A model generated the notes under the pieces. That model had not been told where the DNA came from and made no database searches. It worked only from the letters and a program-made list of their open reading frames with translations. This document shows positions 49,501 to 61,690 of a stretch of 64,000 nucleotides of DNA, one piece after another. Positions within the stretch are counted from its first letter, which is position 1, and each line of letters begins with the position of its first letter. The position numbers were made by a program, and so were the translations under genes. Source of the DNA: Lithospermum erythrorhizon (Eukaryota > Streptophyta > Magnoliopsida > Boraginales > Boraginaceae); contig JADFUC010000466.1 of NCBI GenBank assembly GCA_019722365.1, positions 186,001 through 250,000 on the forward strand, read 5' to 3'.

Positions 49501-52500
49501 ATACTCCGTAAGTCATCATCTCCTATATATTACGTCGAAGATCACCGTGATTTAGGCTTCTCTTCACTCCAAGCTCTATTCACATGTTGGATTGTTGTGA
49601 CTATAACTCACATAAGATGATATTGTACATTATCTTTTACGCCCGTAACATTAAAATTATAAATATCTTGGTGTCTGTTTATCTTAAACATATTGATTTG
49701 TGCTCGGATGACTATTTAACCATTATTTAAAATTGTTTCACGATAGATCAATTTGACTATTTGTTTAGTCGATTAAAAATTATAAAACTGATACGCAGCT
49801 ATTATACTAATTATATAAAAATATTTATAATTAAAATTCAATCATCAAGTTGAAGAATTTTCAATCTTTTGGTATGAAACATGTTTTTGGGATGGAAGGA
49901 GAATAAGTTAAAGGTACAATATCAAAAACAAGGAAGCCTCCATAATTGTTTTTACGTTAACATTAGGTATTTATATAATATACGATGAAAAATATTTAAA
50001 ACAAACATATATTTAACGTAATTTACTAAAAATAATATAATTTGTTATTCAATCAAGGTTATGTATATTAATTAGGATTACAAAGTTTGTTCATTAAAAA
50101 ATTAATCTAGACGATCTTTCTCAGATGGATAAAAGTATTCAAATTATGTATGAACGGCACCATAATCATGACGAGTTGACGTTTTAATTTTGAACTCAAA
50201 TATTTTATAAAACTTTGTATATTATTATGTGAAATATGTATATCGACATATAGTACTTTCAACTTACTTTACTATTAACATGATAATTTTGATTCAAACC
50301 AAAGTTGGATATCAATTAATAAAATCACAAAAATTTGTGAATTTTGACTATTGAAAAAAGAAAATTGAAAATCTCTTTGTAACAAGTATGTAGTGATCAT
50401 AAGTTTTGAATTTTGTTGGTTGAGTTTTAAATAATTGTATTTGTGGAAAAGAAAATTGAGCGATCTTTTAGAGATGGAAAGTATTTAGTATTTATAAATT
50501 TTGAATTTTAATGGTTGAATTTTAAATAATTTTAACTATTGAAAAAAAACACGATTAACCTTTTAGAGATGGAGGTAGTATGATGTCTTGATTGAGTTTT
50601 AAACAATTTTGACTATTGAAAAGAAAATTGAACAATCTTTAAACTATGCATAATAAGTCAATTTTGAGCAAGTTCATAATTAATTCTGAATAAAATAGGA
50701 CAATGATATGATTTCTTATTTTTTAAACTATAGATTATACTTCTTAATTGAGCAATAAAGCGTGAACAAAATATCGAGGAATTAACATTGGCTTATTTGA
50801 GTTGATATTCTTATAGTTGAGACAAACTATGAATTTGAAACCATTATGAGTAAATAGCTATAGAAAACAATTATAACCGAAAATAGAGCCACGGGTAGAG
50901 CCAATTGATCTTGGGAAGATGGCGATGTATTGGAGATATCAATTTTAATTTTTTTTTTAAAAGATAAAGATGGAATTTTTTTGATTATTAAAGTATGATA
51001 ATTGAATTTTTGGATAATAAAGTTTAAAATATATAGATGATATTTTCAGTTTTATGATCATGTCTTGGGAAATTGATCTTTCTTTAAAATGTGTAAGTAT
51101 ATTTTTACCTTTTATTTGATAATTTTTATTTTATTTCATATATTTTTGCTTTTATAATTATAGCAATGAAATCGCATATATGAAATTGCCCACCGCGTCC
51201 TTAACTAGTATTAATAAATGGTGGAGTATATTTCATTGAAAACAACTCTTGCGATTGTATATGAACACACATGTTACATTATAACTATGTCAAAACTATG
51301 GTCACAATACTACCCATGTTGCAACTACTATTGTGAGTTCAAATGCAAGGATACTTGCAGAAAGGTGGAACAATGAGTTAGTGATCCATACTTGATACTC
51401 TTAATCAAATAAAGAGTTTGTGAACTAAGTCCCATATGTAAAAAATTAGCTTTTCGATTAGGTAACTCCATGACAGTCAATTTACAATGTTGGCAACAAC
51501 AAAATTGACAGTGCTTACTCTCAGTTTGGCCCAAATATCTTCAGCAATCAAGTTGAGAATAAAATCTCAACAGTAGTGAAACGTTAAATCTCTTTAGCGT
51601 TCTACTGTCGAACCTTTTTTACCCCACAATATATGCAATGTGACTATTATGGATATTCTATTATATGTGCCCTTTTTGTTCCCCCCAAATAAAGGCATCA
51701 AAAGAATACAATTTGCAAATAAAGGCATCAAAATGGGAGAACACAATTTGCATCTCTCAGGAGCATAGAAAAAGAATACAAGTATACACCTAACCCATCA
51801 CCAAAATGAACTCCTAAGACAACAAACTAGACCATACTAATATCTCTCAAGACATAAGCAATCATCATATTGAAGACAACTTTGTTTTTTTCAAAGCCAA
51901 AATAAAACTACCAAACTAAACGTGATACACAATACATGGGACCATCTATGACAAAATTCCACAATTGGCATCTTTCTATTTTTATTCTGTCAACTTCATC
52001 TAGTTGGTACATCTACCACTCTCTTGATTAAATGAATCATTTTTTGGGGCAAGCTCTAAAATGGTTTCATGATTTAATTAACTGGTGCAGGTAAAGGTCA
52101 ATCATAGGAAAAATAATCTGACAAATAATGCAGAAAATATCCTGATGGTGGGAAGACAAACAAAGAAATGTCCAATTTGGATAAAAGACCACAAGAAACA
52201 ATAATAGCCAACCAAATTAAATAATACTCAATTTCTTTCCAAAAACAATAACCATTTTTGTTTTGCTAAACAACTCTTTTTCTACACTCCTTGTTTACTC
52301 TAAAGTTCTTAACTTTGTTCCTCAAATTCTGAATCAAAATTGTTTCAGAAAACATTTTTTATTTGTTTCTTTAAATTTCAGAAATATCAATTACCAAACA
52401 CAACATCAATGGAGCATCAAAATAATATTCAAATAAATATTTTATTTCAAAATATTTGTCATTCTGTCATTTTAAATTGTACTTCTATATTTCCAACGCA

Positions 52501-53381
52501 CTTTTTAATTATTTTTTACTATGAAATTATCAACCAAAAAATTATATAGTTTTAAATAATTATCATTCTATATTTTCAATATACTTTTTGACTACTTTTC
52601 CATTTTTTTAATCTATGTGCAAATGGCTAGAACGACAAATAAAAAAAACAGAGGGAGCAAACAATTTGTTGGCTAAACAACTACCCCATTTTTCTACACA
52701 CTTAGACTACTCTAATGTTCTTAACTTTGATCTTGAAATTCTGAATCAAAATTGCTTCAGCCCCCTTCTTTTTCTCTTAAAACCAAACCAAACCAAGTAA
52801 AGTCCAGTTAATGGGTCGGCTATATTGTCTGCATTCCTTGTTTTCTTAAATTTCAGAAATACCAAACACAACATCAATGGAGCAACAAAATACTATGATC
52901 ATACATAAAAATAAAACCAAAAGGGCATGCATGAAATATTAATCAGTCTAGAACACAAAAAAATAATCAAAAAAATGAGAGATAAACATGTACCACTGAA
53001 AGCTATGCCAGAAGTAGCAACCACACAAGTTTGAATAACAGTATTTTCTTGCCTAGTAAAAGGCTGTCTCAAAATCCCAGATTTCTCCACAAACTTTGTC
53101 CAAGTTCTCACAAAAAAGAACCCCAAAAGTCCAGCAGAAACATTGAGTGAAGGAATAATCCCAGTAGTCAAATTCAACTTCATAACAATAAAAGTAAACA
53201 TAATGCCTAAAACAAAGCTCACTACAAAAGCTCTCAAAGTAAGTTGGTTTTTCCATGATGGTACTTCTTTAGACTCAAATATTTTTTCTATGGATTCATG
53301 ATCATCTTCTTTACTATCAAATTCATAATTTAAATCATGATTTGAAGAAGATGGTCTAGCTAAATTGTTGGAGTGCTCCAT
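46524..53381 (-). CDS. Yellow Stripe-Like transporter, YSL5/7/8-type
   Basis: Six minus-strand exons: 53381-52994, 49050-48887, 48609-48512, 48419-48285, 47895-47706 and 47624-46524. All introns are GT-AG and the frame is continuous for 691 aa, the usual YSL length. A charged cytosolic N-terminus leads to [13 protein letters not shown] (39-51). Hydrophobic spans follow, with [70 protein letters not shown] and [20 protein letters not shown]. The last exon supplies the C-terminal half and ends near [11 protein letters not shown]. The family (OPT superfamily) moves metal-nicotianamine complexes or peptides across membranes. The EVPSW start and CMKFLSR end favour the YSL5/7/8 group. GGGCGF replaces the GDxCGF usual at the corresponding place. 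The substrate is not predictable. Intron 1 is about 3.9 kb and full of repeats. Confidence 0.92.
48741..48761. repeat. short CATTAA microsatellite in YSL intron 2
   Basis: About three and a half tandem CATTAA hexamers between exons 2 and 3. Confidence 0.8.
50330..50645. repeat. diverged tandem repeats, ~90-100-bp unit, in YSL intron 1
   Basis: TTTTGACTATTGAAAA, AGAAAATTGAA, TCTTTTAGAGATGGA and TTGAGTTTTAAATAATT recur in the same order three to four times with mismatches. Confidence 0.6.
52265..52892. repeat. segmental duplication split by MITE-like DNA in YSL intron 1
   Basis: Copy A (52265-52424) and copy B (52672-52892) share GCTAAACAACT, TTCTTAACTTTG, AAATTCTGAATCAAAATTG, AAATTTCAGAAATA and CAACATCAATGGAGCA. 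Between them, at about 52430-52660, is AT-rich DNA ending ACAGAGGGAGC, which looks like half of a Stowaway-type MITE. Copy B also contains about 60 bp absent from copy A. Confidence 0.6.
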
Positions 53382-54000
53382 TTGGATGATATTTTTTATG
53401 GAATGGAATTATTATGGAATGTTGAATTGTAGTGATTTATTACTAGTCCTTTCATGGGCACCACAATATGTTACACGGTTCAATTATATTCCAAAACTTG
53501 TGATGTATACTCCTATACTCTTATCTAATGACAATGACATTTATGAAGCAATTATTTGTTGCCTTTGTTTAACAAATAATCCTATTTGGGAAAGAATCTT
53601 CAATTTGACTGTACTCCAACTAATATATTATCTTTAAAAAAATCTAATATATTATCTTGTATTTGCTTGGACTTTGTAAAACTTCTAAATTTTTAATATA
53701 AGTTGCACTAACAGGTTTTGTAAAAGGGATCTCTCTGTTATTGAAGAACAGGTGATTATGAATATTATTTTTTCTCATTAATTTTTTTTTGAAGATCTAG
53801 TCTAAGAAGATTTTTTCCTATTGTCAAACCACGTAAACGAGTCGAGCTGGAGCTGAAGGATTTATGACTCGGTGAGTATTGATTGAGCCGAGGCAATCCC
53901 AAGCCGAGATCCAAACTTGCTCATTAATTTAAAAATCCAAATTCCATCGAATTAATAATGATTTACTCCGTAGTTTATTTAATCAGTTAATAAAACTAAT
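53382..54000. other. upstream region of the YSL gene
   Basis: Should hold the YSL promoter and leader on the minus strand. No convincing TATA box could be singled out. A CGAGTCGAGCTGGAGC patch near 53838 looks like transposon debris. Confidence 0.35.
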
Positions 54001-54182
54001 TACTCTCTCCATCCCAATTTTTAAGTTTCATTTTTCTAAAATGGAAATCTCATAATTAGTTCCACTTTTACCAAGTTTATAAGAAAAAGTGGAGGGAAAA
54101 TTAATTTTATGAGATGAATTTAAAATTTTCTAAAAGTTTGTATAAAATCAAAGTGGACTTAGAAATTGGGAAGGAGGGAGTA
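54001..54182. mobile_element. Stowaway-type MITE
   Basis: Flanked by TA on both sides. The ends are inverted: CTCTCTCCATCCCAATTTTT on the left, AAATTGGGAAGGAGGGAG on the right. The size (about 180 bp), TA target site and CTCCCTCC-type ends fit Stowaway (Tc1/mariner-type). Confidence 0.85.
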
Positions 54183-54565
54183 ACATTTAACAAGAGAAGA
54201 TAAATCATCAATTTGCAATAGATCGAATTTACACTAATAAAAGACATATTCATAATAAAACAAATAGTAATAAATTAAAATCATAATAAATTATATAAAA
54301 TTTTCATAATAAAAAAGTATGAATATGATAATGAGCTTCATTTAATAAAAGAAGTAACAAATTTGCATGACTCTTCATTTGAGCAAAACGAGGGCCATTT
54401 TCGGGATTTTCACTCTACCAAAACATTTCTTACAATTAGAGATTGATAGAGAATGTAAAATGTAAAAGTCTGGAAGTGATGTTATTATGGGTGGAGAAAA
54501 GCAGAGTGCACAAACAGAATTGAAAAACGGGTCCGTCTGCCTTTATGTACTTTGGTATCTGAACT

Positions 54566-54716
54566 GTTATACACACACCAAAAAACAGTACTTAGCTTTT
54601 AGTGAAATGACTATTTTGCCCCCTATTTGTAAATGTAAATTTAGAGTTGGCTAAATTATGTTAAGAAAATAGCCATTTCAGTACTAAGAAAACACTATTT
54701 GGGTGTGTGTATGTTA
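54566..54716. mobile_element. fold-back MITE, ~150 bp
   Basis: The left arm (TTATACACACACCAAA, CAGTACTTAG, GAAATGACTATTTTG) and the reverse complement of the right arm (AACATACACACACCCAAA, CTTAGTACTGAAATGGCTATTTTC) pair almost throughout, leaving a short A/T-rich centre. No clear target-site duplication was seen. Confidence 0.65.
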
Positions 54717-55305
54717 ATGCCATGTCTACAGCATGTATAAATATAAACAAAATAAGAATGTTACCTTTATTTATTGGCTAAATTTTATTTAGTCACATGA
54801 TTTATTGAAAATCTTTTAAATAGATACTTAAATATTTTAACCTTTTAAGTAGGTACCTGAGTGATCTCTTTTAATATCTGAATTGAAAAAAAAAAGTACT
54901 TTTTCGTACCTAAACTCACTTTAACAGGAAAACTCAAGAATAAATAACAAATAATTAATCGAACTTCACTTCTTTTTAATAATTAATAAATTAAATAACC
55001 CCCACCCCTACCCTCGCAACCTCCTCCACCCCTTCTCCCCCAGCCCCCAATCCCCACCTCCCCCCTACCCCCACTCCCACACTTCATTCAATTTTTGAAA
55101 AAATATCATGAGAAATAAGGATTGAAGACATTATTATTCTAGTGATAATTTGAGAAATTAAACAATTCAAATAAAAATGGAAGACTTTAGTTTTAGATCT
55201 TCCCATTTAATAGAGAATTTTTCTATTAAATTAGAAGTATCGGGAGGTCTACGTACACATTTAATGGGGGGCTAGTCAACGAAATCTTGATACTTAGATT
55301 CTTGA
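54717..55305. other. intergenic DNA with a C-rich tract
   Basis: Apart from the C-rich tract at 54999-55080 nothing is recognised. Confidence 0.4.
54999..55080 (-). repeat. C-rich tract, G-quadruplex-forming potential on the minus strand
   Basis: Many runs of 4-6 C separated by 1-4 bases (CCCCCACCCC, CACCCC, CTCCCCCAGCCCCC, TCCCCAC, CTCCCCCCTACCCCC). The minus strand therefore has more than four G runs at close spacing. Confidence 0.75.
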
Positions 55306-56695
55306 TTTTTTTTTAACGATGGTTTTATTGATGATAAGATAAGGTTTACATCAAAGCTTAGCTAGTACAACAGTACTCTACGAAATAGCATAATATATCA
55401 AATCATGCTCAGCTAATAACATATCCAAACATATGCACTGCTACACAATACAAGAACTTCACAAAATTACAGTATGCATTAAGAACAGACTGCCTGTGAG
55501 AAATTCTTGAAGTAAAGATGGGCAAAGTCAGCAACTTCAGCAACAGGGCCGGTCCTGACTTTTTCAGGGCCCGAGGCGAATATAAAATTGGGGCCCTTAA
55601 TTTATAAAGTAAAATTTTAATTTGGAACAACTATAATAAAGCTACAAAAAACTGATTTTTCCAAGCAATTTTTTTTGCATAAAATCAATATATATGTTTC
55701 CTAAAACCTTCTTCTCAATGCATTCATATCTTTCTTGTGACATTGTTCAACTCATATAGGTTTTGATCAAAGTAATTAAATTATTAAACATTGTGTATTC
55801 AGAAATAATTCACTGAGTACTATTTTTTATTATTAATTGCATGATCTCAAATAAATTAAACAAGGTAAAAGTATTGAATAAGTTGTAACTAAATGTACCA
55901 ATGAAACAAAAATATTGTATTCTAATGTTATTAATTTTAAATGATAAATTATTTAAATTAGAATTATATATCTAATAAGATACTATAATAATATTTAAAT
56001 CATCATGTCTTAATCAATAATTGCATGCCTTGGGAATATATTTAAACTAGAATTATATATCTAAGAAGATACTATAGTAATAATAGTTATAGTAATATTT
56101 AAATAATCAAGCCTTAATCAATAATTGCATGCTTTGGGCAAAAATGAAATAAATTGCTAACAGATAAGCCTTGTACTGATGGTAGAGTGGGAGCAAAAAG
56201 TTATAGGTTGCTTGAATCGAACACAAAACCACATTGTTAAACTTCCGGCAAGCAATCCCTATTATTTGTTTCTAAGATATTATCAAATTTGGGGGGCCCC
56301 CTGGGCGGTCGCCCACCCCGGCCTACCCCCAGGGCCGGCCTGATGGGCAGTTTTCTTTGGTGCCAAGTATCCCATAGTCCAACCAACCACACTAGGAAAC
56401 TCTCTCTATTCAATTGTGCATAGTAGAACTCCAACATGTCCTTACAGTTAATTGGAAAGTCAAACACAAGAGGGACTTGCAAGTTCACCCCAACCTCTCT
56501 CACAAACACACAACTATAGAAGGTATCCCTTCTCACCACAATCACAGCACCCCTTAGATTAGTGGTAAAGGAAGGCTGCCATTATAAATCCTCCAAACAT
56601 GATGCTTAATCCCAAGGTTTATATTTTTGTGAGCTAGAGGAAAGATGCACCGTTTTCACCTTCTGCAACCCATAAGCCAAATGATATGCCCCTTT
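55306..56695 (-). mobile_element. 5'-truncated LINE (non-LTR retrotransposon) 3' fragment, interrupted
   Basis: The minus strand ends with AATAAAACCATCGTT followed by a run of nine A (complement of 55306-55314), a typical LINE 3' tail. Upstream, KHHVWRIYNGSLPL (56608-56567) resembles the zf-RVT domain near the end of plant LINE ORF2, with FLVWLVGLWDTWHQRK further on as the tail of that region. The frame is broken, and a hAT-like element sits within it at 55525-56341. The left edge of an LTR cuts it off near 56696. Confidence 0.55.
55525..56341. mobile_element. hAT-like non-autonomous element inserted in the LINE fragment
   Basis: CAGGGCCGG near the left end (55544) and CCCAGGGCCGGCCTG at the right end are inverted, with GGGCCC/GGGGCCC and GGCGAA/GGCGGTCGCCC subterminal motifs, a well-known plant hAT-MITE style. 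The 8-bp GATGGGCA occurs at 55517-55524 and again at 56342-56349, as expected of hAT target-site duplication. Nineteen bases lie between the left duplication and the CAGGGCC end and are unexplained. Confidence 0.6.
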
Positions 56696-57282
56696 TGTTA
56701 GAAATCATTGTCTACATTCCCTCAGTTCGATTGTGGGTCACAATAGCGCATGAAGTTGGCAAAGGAAAGTAAGCTTCCATTAAATCGAGCAAGCTGTGGG
56801 TTGCCGATATACAACTAAAAGCTAGTTTTTCAAAGATTAAACGCAAATCGGTAAGTCAAAGAAGTTAAAACGATTTTGGAAGAATTTTGAAGCAAACTTT
56901 CTATTATAAATAGAGGTATGATCAATCTCATTCTTCACACCAACAAAGCAATAAAGCAAAGAGCTAAACAAGAGAGAACAGTATTTTATCATATTTAGAA
57001 TAAGCGCCATTTTATAGCTTAAAAGTTAGTAGCTTGTAAATCGCCAAGAAAGCTCGATAAAGAATAGTAAAAGCAAAAGCCCTTGATAGTGCTTTGACTA
57101 GTGAGAGAGAAATTAGTAGTTAGCGATGAAAGGGTTCAAATAATAAAAGAAAGTTATTGTGTGAGTTGTTTTAAGAAATATATTCAACGTTATTTTCGAT
57201 CCATAAGTTCGATAAAGTGTTACTTTTATAGCTTAAGTATTTTTATATACCAAATTATATTTTAACCAAATGATTCTAAACA
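56696..57282 (+). repeat. 5' LTR of copia element 1
   Basis: Begins TGTTAGAAATC, the common start of copia LTRs, and ends AAACA just before the PBS. A TATA box lies at 56905-56913. The right end is firm. The left end is a best guess because no second LTR is available for comparison. Confidence 0.55.
56905..56913 (+). promoter_or_regulatory. TATA box in LTR of copia element 1
   Basis: TATAAATAG followed about 30 bp later by ATTCTTCACACC, a likely transcription start region. Confidence 0.5.
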
Positions 57283-57284
57283 AT

Positions 57285-57299
57285 TGGTATCGTGAGCCG
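57285..57299 (+). other. primer-binding site of copia element 1
   Basis: TGGTATCGTGAGCCG follows the LTR end by two bases. It resembles the TGGTATCAGAGCC site, complementary to initiator tRNA-Met, used by most plant copia elements, with a small change. Confidence 0.6.
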
Positions 57300-57537
57300 G
57301 CCTGCTCACGAGTAGTAGGTGTATTATAAACGAATCTGGTGTTGTGATTGTACATGTCTAAGAAAGTTCTGGCTAAGGAAAGATTTGGTATTTAAGAAGT
57401 CCTTGTGACACACCTATCTTTCCTGGATACTTACCTAGTGTACAATTCTCATTCATGTTAGATTATAATATACGATACTACGGTTACTATTCAAGTGAAT
57501 AGTAAAATTCGAGTGTTGGCGAAGTAAGTGTAAAATC

Positions 57538-58330
57538 ATGACAGATTTTACTTTATCCATTGAAAAGCTCAACAATAACAATTATGGGTCATGGAGTACC
57601 GGTGACAAATTTTTACCTGCTGATAGGATTTATGGAATATTGTCAATGGGGGCTGTAAACACACCATCAAGTGGAAACTAGAAAACACAACCACAACAAA
57701 GTTGGGGACACATCAACCCTCGCTTGACTACAAGTATTTACACCTCGAAGACAACTGTAGAGACCCCGCCGACGGTGTAAAGAAATGGAGAGTTAAGGTC
57801 AGCAATGTATGCCTTGACACGTAAGATGAAGTTCCAACAATGGGATCAAAGATACCCGGACGCCAAAGGAGGCGTGGGATACTCTAACGATGATTTTTCC
57901 AAAATGAAATGGTATTTCACCCCAAGTTTCCATTAGGAGTCTTAAGTTCGATTCACGTAGGGTCTTATGTTTATTCTCCCTCTCAAGCAAAAAAACGTGA
58001 TGCAAAATTGTAAAGCACCTCGAAATGAGCTTTTGTCGATCTCCTAAAGAAATATGTTCATCAATGAATATTTCTCGAAAGTGAAATCTCTAAGTGATGA
58101 GATTTCTAAGCTCGATCCAGAGAATAATATTTCAGAGACGAGGATCAAAAGAATTATCATCCACGGGTCAGTTCGGAGCAAGGGGTATCACACGGCAATC
58201 CTGACTAGGCCACCGAGCCAACATTAGTAGATTTTAACCTTGCTAAGTAAATGAAGCTCGATTCGTAGAAGTCCATGTCTGTCACCCACCCGTCGTGGAG
58301 AAGAAACCGCCCTATTCACCCGAGAGACAA
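57538..58330 (+). pseudogene. broken gag of copia element 1
   Basis: The start codon at 57538 opens MTDFTLSIEKLNNNNYGSWS, the usual copia gag opening (KLxGxNYxxW). A stop follows after about 45 codons. Further on, KVKSLSDEISKLDPEN and ISETRIKRIIIHG (about 58080-58170) match the IxxLDPExxISExRxxRIIxHGLRPEF block of copia gag, then the frame decays. Several stops and shifts make it a pseudogene. Confidence 0.65.
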
Positions 58331-58752
58331 AGCGATCTATGGTAGATCGGGTAAAGAACATGGCGGTAGGAGATCTTCAACAAATCAAGTGTAAAACCAA
58401 GAAAGAGGTTTCAGCCAAAGGAGTCAGCTCTCTAAATAGTATGCTTTGGAGATTTGGCAATCAAGAACAAGTGTGTACGAGAAATCCGTATAGAGTTTTC
58501 CAACGAGGGAGCTGTAGGATTCCTAATGCGAAGCGTGTCAAAACCGGCCGCGGCATACGATGGAAACTCTATGGATATATGAGTACAAATACAAATCCAT
58601 ATATCCAGGGATCTTAAAGTGCTTACTACATTATTAAAAAATACACATAATTGCCAACATGTAACATTTAGTACTTACAATGCAAATGAGTAAATTCCAC
58701 AAAAAATTATTATCGCCAAATTCACAACGTGAATTTACCTCCTTCGCCTCCT

Positions 58753-59569
58753 TGTTGCAATATCAATCATATGATGCTGATCTCTGGGGCCGATCCAATA
58801 CCCGCAGAGGTCAATCAAGAACCCATTTATGCTAGTAAACAAGGTTGAACAAAAACTAAAACCCCAAGCAGTACCTTGGGAGAAATCGGGTAGCGGGGGG
58901 CTAGGTTTTGATGAAAAATAATTATTCTTTTATGTCACGAAAATTCCTGGGTAAAGCTTGCTTATATGTACAAAGTTAAAACAAAAACCCGATAAAGAAC
59001 TCCGTTAAGTATTGTTTGACCTTCGTTAACTCTATTAGTTCGCTAAGACACTAAATGAGTTAGTTAATGAGTTGAACTATTTAATTAGTTTAATTAAATA
59101 GTAAACAGCTCAATATTAATAATCTTTCAAGTTATTTGATAAATACTAAATTATTCTAACCAATTAAATAACTATTTAATTGATTCTATTTGTTCAATCG
59201 ATATTCTACATAAAATGTAGAACCCTTGTAATTGAGAAATACATTTCTCAATTATACAGTTCTCTTTAATTTCATACATGAAATATAACTCAACGTCACT
59301 GTGTGTGTGACCTTCTAGGCTTAGATAATAGTAAGTTGTATAATAATAATAATTGACCAATTACTATTATTATAACGATTAATGAGTAAAGATATAAAGT
59401 AATCGCCACAACCCCTCTAAATTATCATGAGAACCCACACAAGTAATATACCGTCAAGTTGAACACTCAAGCTCCGAGCATCAATATTTAACCTTAATCG
59501 GTAAAATGAATCGATACACAATCACGCAACGTGCATAATAAATGGAATCAATTCTCATTGATTTCAACA
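58753..59569 (-). repeat. 3' LTR of copia element 2
   Basis: On the minus strand it starts TGTTGAAATC and ends GATATTGCAACA, so its ends carry the short inverted repeat TGTTG/CAACA. It follows a polypurine tract. The length is 817 bp. A minus TATA-like ATATAAG lies at 58967-58961. Confidence 0.65.
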
Positions 59570-59583
59570 CTCCCACTCTGCCC
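59570..59583 (-). other. polypurine tract of copia element 2
   Basis: The minus strand reads GGGCAGAGTGGGAG directly before the LTR's TGTTG, the typical copia GTGGGAG polypurine tract. Confidence 0.65.
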
Positions 59584-60639
59584 TGGACGACATTATCTTA
59601 AATTCCCTTTATCACGCGATTCTAGTCTTAGGCTAACTATAAGAAGTGTCAGCTTAAACACCCACAACTTTTTACCTCGAAAAGAACCTAATAAGCATTT
59701 ATGGCGCCCCATAAACCACTTAGTACCAACTCGCAAGGAGAGGCCTCGAGATCTTCCTTTAATGCGACGGAAAAAATCCCTCCTAATATATCAACATCTA
59801 TCGCCATACCACCGTGGTGACCTCAACATATGCCGTTATAATCCCCCGCTTAAGCCGACGCTTCAAGGCTAGTCAAAAGTACGTAGCTTGTATAACACGT
59901 ATAGTCACATATCGTAGGTCTAAGAATTGACAAACCTAAAATTCTCCTAAACAAATGTCATAGGACACGCATAGATATCTTCTATGAATTGCTGTCATAC
60001 CAAATTCTCCCCAAATAATCGGCAACCACGTATCGATCTAGTCCGGCAGCTAATCTGGTCAATTCGATCACTAATCAAACACTATGTTAGTCATAATTAC
60101 GCTTTGTCGTCCTAACTATCAAGATCTCCGACTCAAGGCCTGGCCATCCCATGTTTCTAGCTCAAGAGGTATACTCAATGGGCTCATGTTACCCTCCTCT
60201 AGAAAACATAGACTAACCCCAGGATTTAACCTTTCACTCATCGAGGATGTATGCACTAAGCTACGTATATTATATGTAAATTTAAATATATAGACGAGCA
60301 AACAAATATGTTAAAATATAAAGCGTATTCAAATATTTGTTCACATAACACACAATAGATACAGATACCGACTACCTCTAATCCTTACACCACCGCGATA
60401 TCTGCCAAGACCTATGTTCGGCCGCAGATGCTCATCATGCTCCCACTTAAAGGCTTGCTGAAGTGGGCCTGCCGTATTGGCCTATGTTTCTACTTTACAT
60501 ACTTTGACATCACCTCTATCAAACATATCTCTTAATCAGTAGATACTTTCCTCGAGCACGTGTTTCTGACTGCTACGGGGTTCCTTAGCTGAGCTATTCC
60601 CCTGTGTCGCCAGCACCGTGACCGGTCCTCAACAATGCT

Positions 60640-61050
60640 AGGTACTACACCAAGTTCGAAGCAATTTCTTTTATCTCAACATGCTTTAGCGTTTCTGCAC
60701 GCCGCGATGTACTCGTATTCTCGGTGGTGAATCGGCAACAGCATCGCTGGAACTCTCCAAGATATCGCTTCCAACGCCGGGTGAAGAAATACATACCTGT
60801 ATCGGGAAACCATGAAGGCCTCACATGAAAACCTACAGTTTTATTAACCCTTCATCTCCAATTTACACCTAGAAAGCATCTTTAGTTCTTCTCGATACTT
60901 CAAGACGCATTTCACCAAGTAAATCCGCTGGCTTTCACCGATTAGCTTTGGTATCTACTGGTGTTACACTAGCTGCATAGCATTACATCAGTCTAAGCAG
61001 CACAACATGGCATACATGATGGATCCTATAGCCTAAACGTATAGGTATGT
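60640..61050 (-). pseudogene. RNase H region of copia element 2, remnant
   Basis: Broken minus frames show GSIMYAM-like text, then TDVMLCS, TSRYQS and a cluster corresponding to the family's RPDVxxALSVTSRYQxNPG and HWxAVKxxLKYLxxTKD blocks, followed by traces of the GGAVSW region. The order and spacing fit the copia RT/RNase H junction. Confidence 0.5.
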
Positions 61051-61429
61051 CTCATTCTCCGCTCATCTCAAAGACTAGAAGTGGGACACCGTGGCTCGCC
61101 GAAGCTTGAACTCCAGCCCCTGGCTGGGAGATTCTCCTCTGGACTACTTCCATGTTGAACCTCAGAAAGTACCTTATTCATATCCCAAAGTCCACCGCCT
61201 CCCTGCCCGACCCCGTGATCTTGGCTCCAAGTATATTTTAAGTCCTTCAGTCGAGAAACATTTCCGGTACGCCCAATCCTTTGACCGAGCTTGTAGTAAC
61301 TCTACGTTGTTTCCACGAGGGCATGTCACTTCCACATACAGACTATGAATGATACATAACCCCACTTACCTTCTTGTATACAAGATTCCTTTCTTTCGCT
61401 CTTCATGAACCAAACTTTGATTGGATTCA

Positions 61430-61690
61430 TCAAAACGTAGATTCAATCATGATGCCTGCTTAAGACCATAAATGGATCTCTTTGCAACTTCAGATACCTC
61501 TTAGGGTCCTTAGACACGTAAAGCCCTATGTTGTACCATGTACACATCTTTCCTCTTAAATTTTCATTCGTAAAAGCAGCCTTACATCCATTTCGGCTAT
61601 ATTTCATAGTCATGGGAAATGGGCTGAATGCTAAGATTATCCGGATGATTTCAGTGCGAAATAGTAAGTTTACATAGTCCACTCAAGAAC
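61430..61690 (-). pseudogene. reverse transcriptase fragment of copia element 2
   Basis: The minus frame 61682-61443 contains CKAAFTNENLRGKM and VSKDPKRYLKLQRDP, matching the copia RT block VKxAFLNGxLEExVYMxQPEGF, KLxxSIYGLKQ. Of the usual GLKQ only a shifted trace remains (TATGGTCTTAAGCAG in another frame at about 61455). Confidence 0.65.

Larger units (their letters stand above)
56696..58640 (+). mobile_element. 5' part of a plus-strand Ty1/copia retrotransposon
   Basis: An LTR, primer-binding site and broken gag follow in order on +. The element is cut off near 58640-58750 by the minus-strand copia element; pol and the 3' LTR are not in this window. Confidence 0.65.

Noticed and set aside
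51540..51620. Hairpin-like ACAGTAG ... CTACTGT as a microRNA precursor in YSL intron 1
   Set aside because: The stem is short with several bulges; no support beyond partial pairing.
59531..59872. 113-codon plus open frame
   Set aside because: It lies antisense to the 3' end of the copia element and LTR border; no domain is seen.
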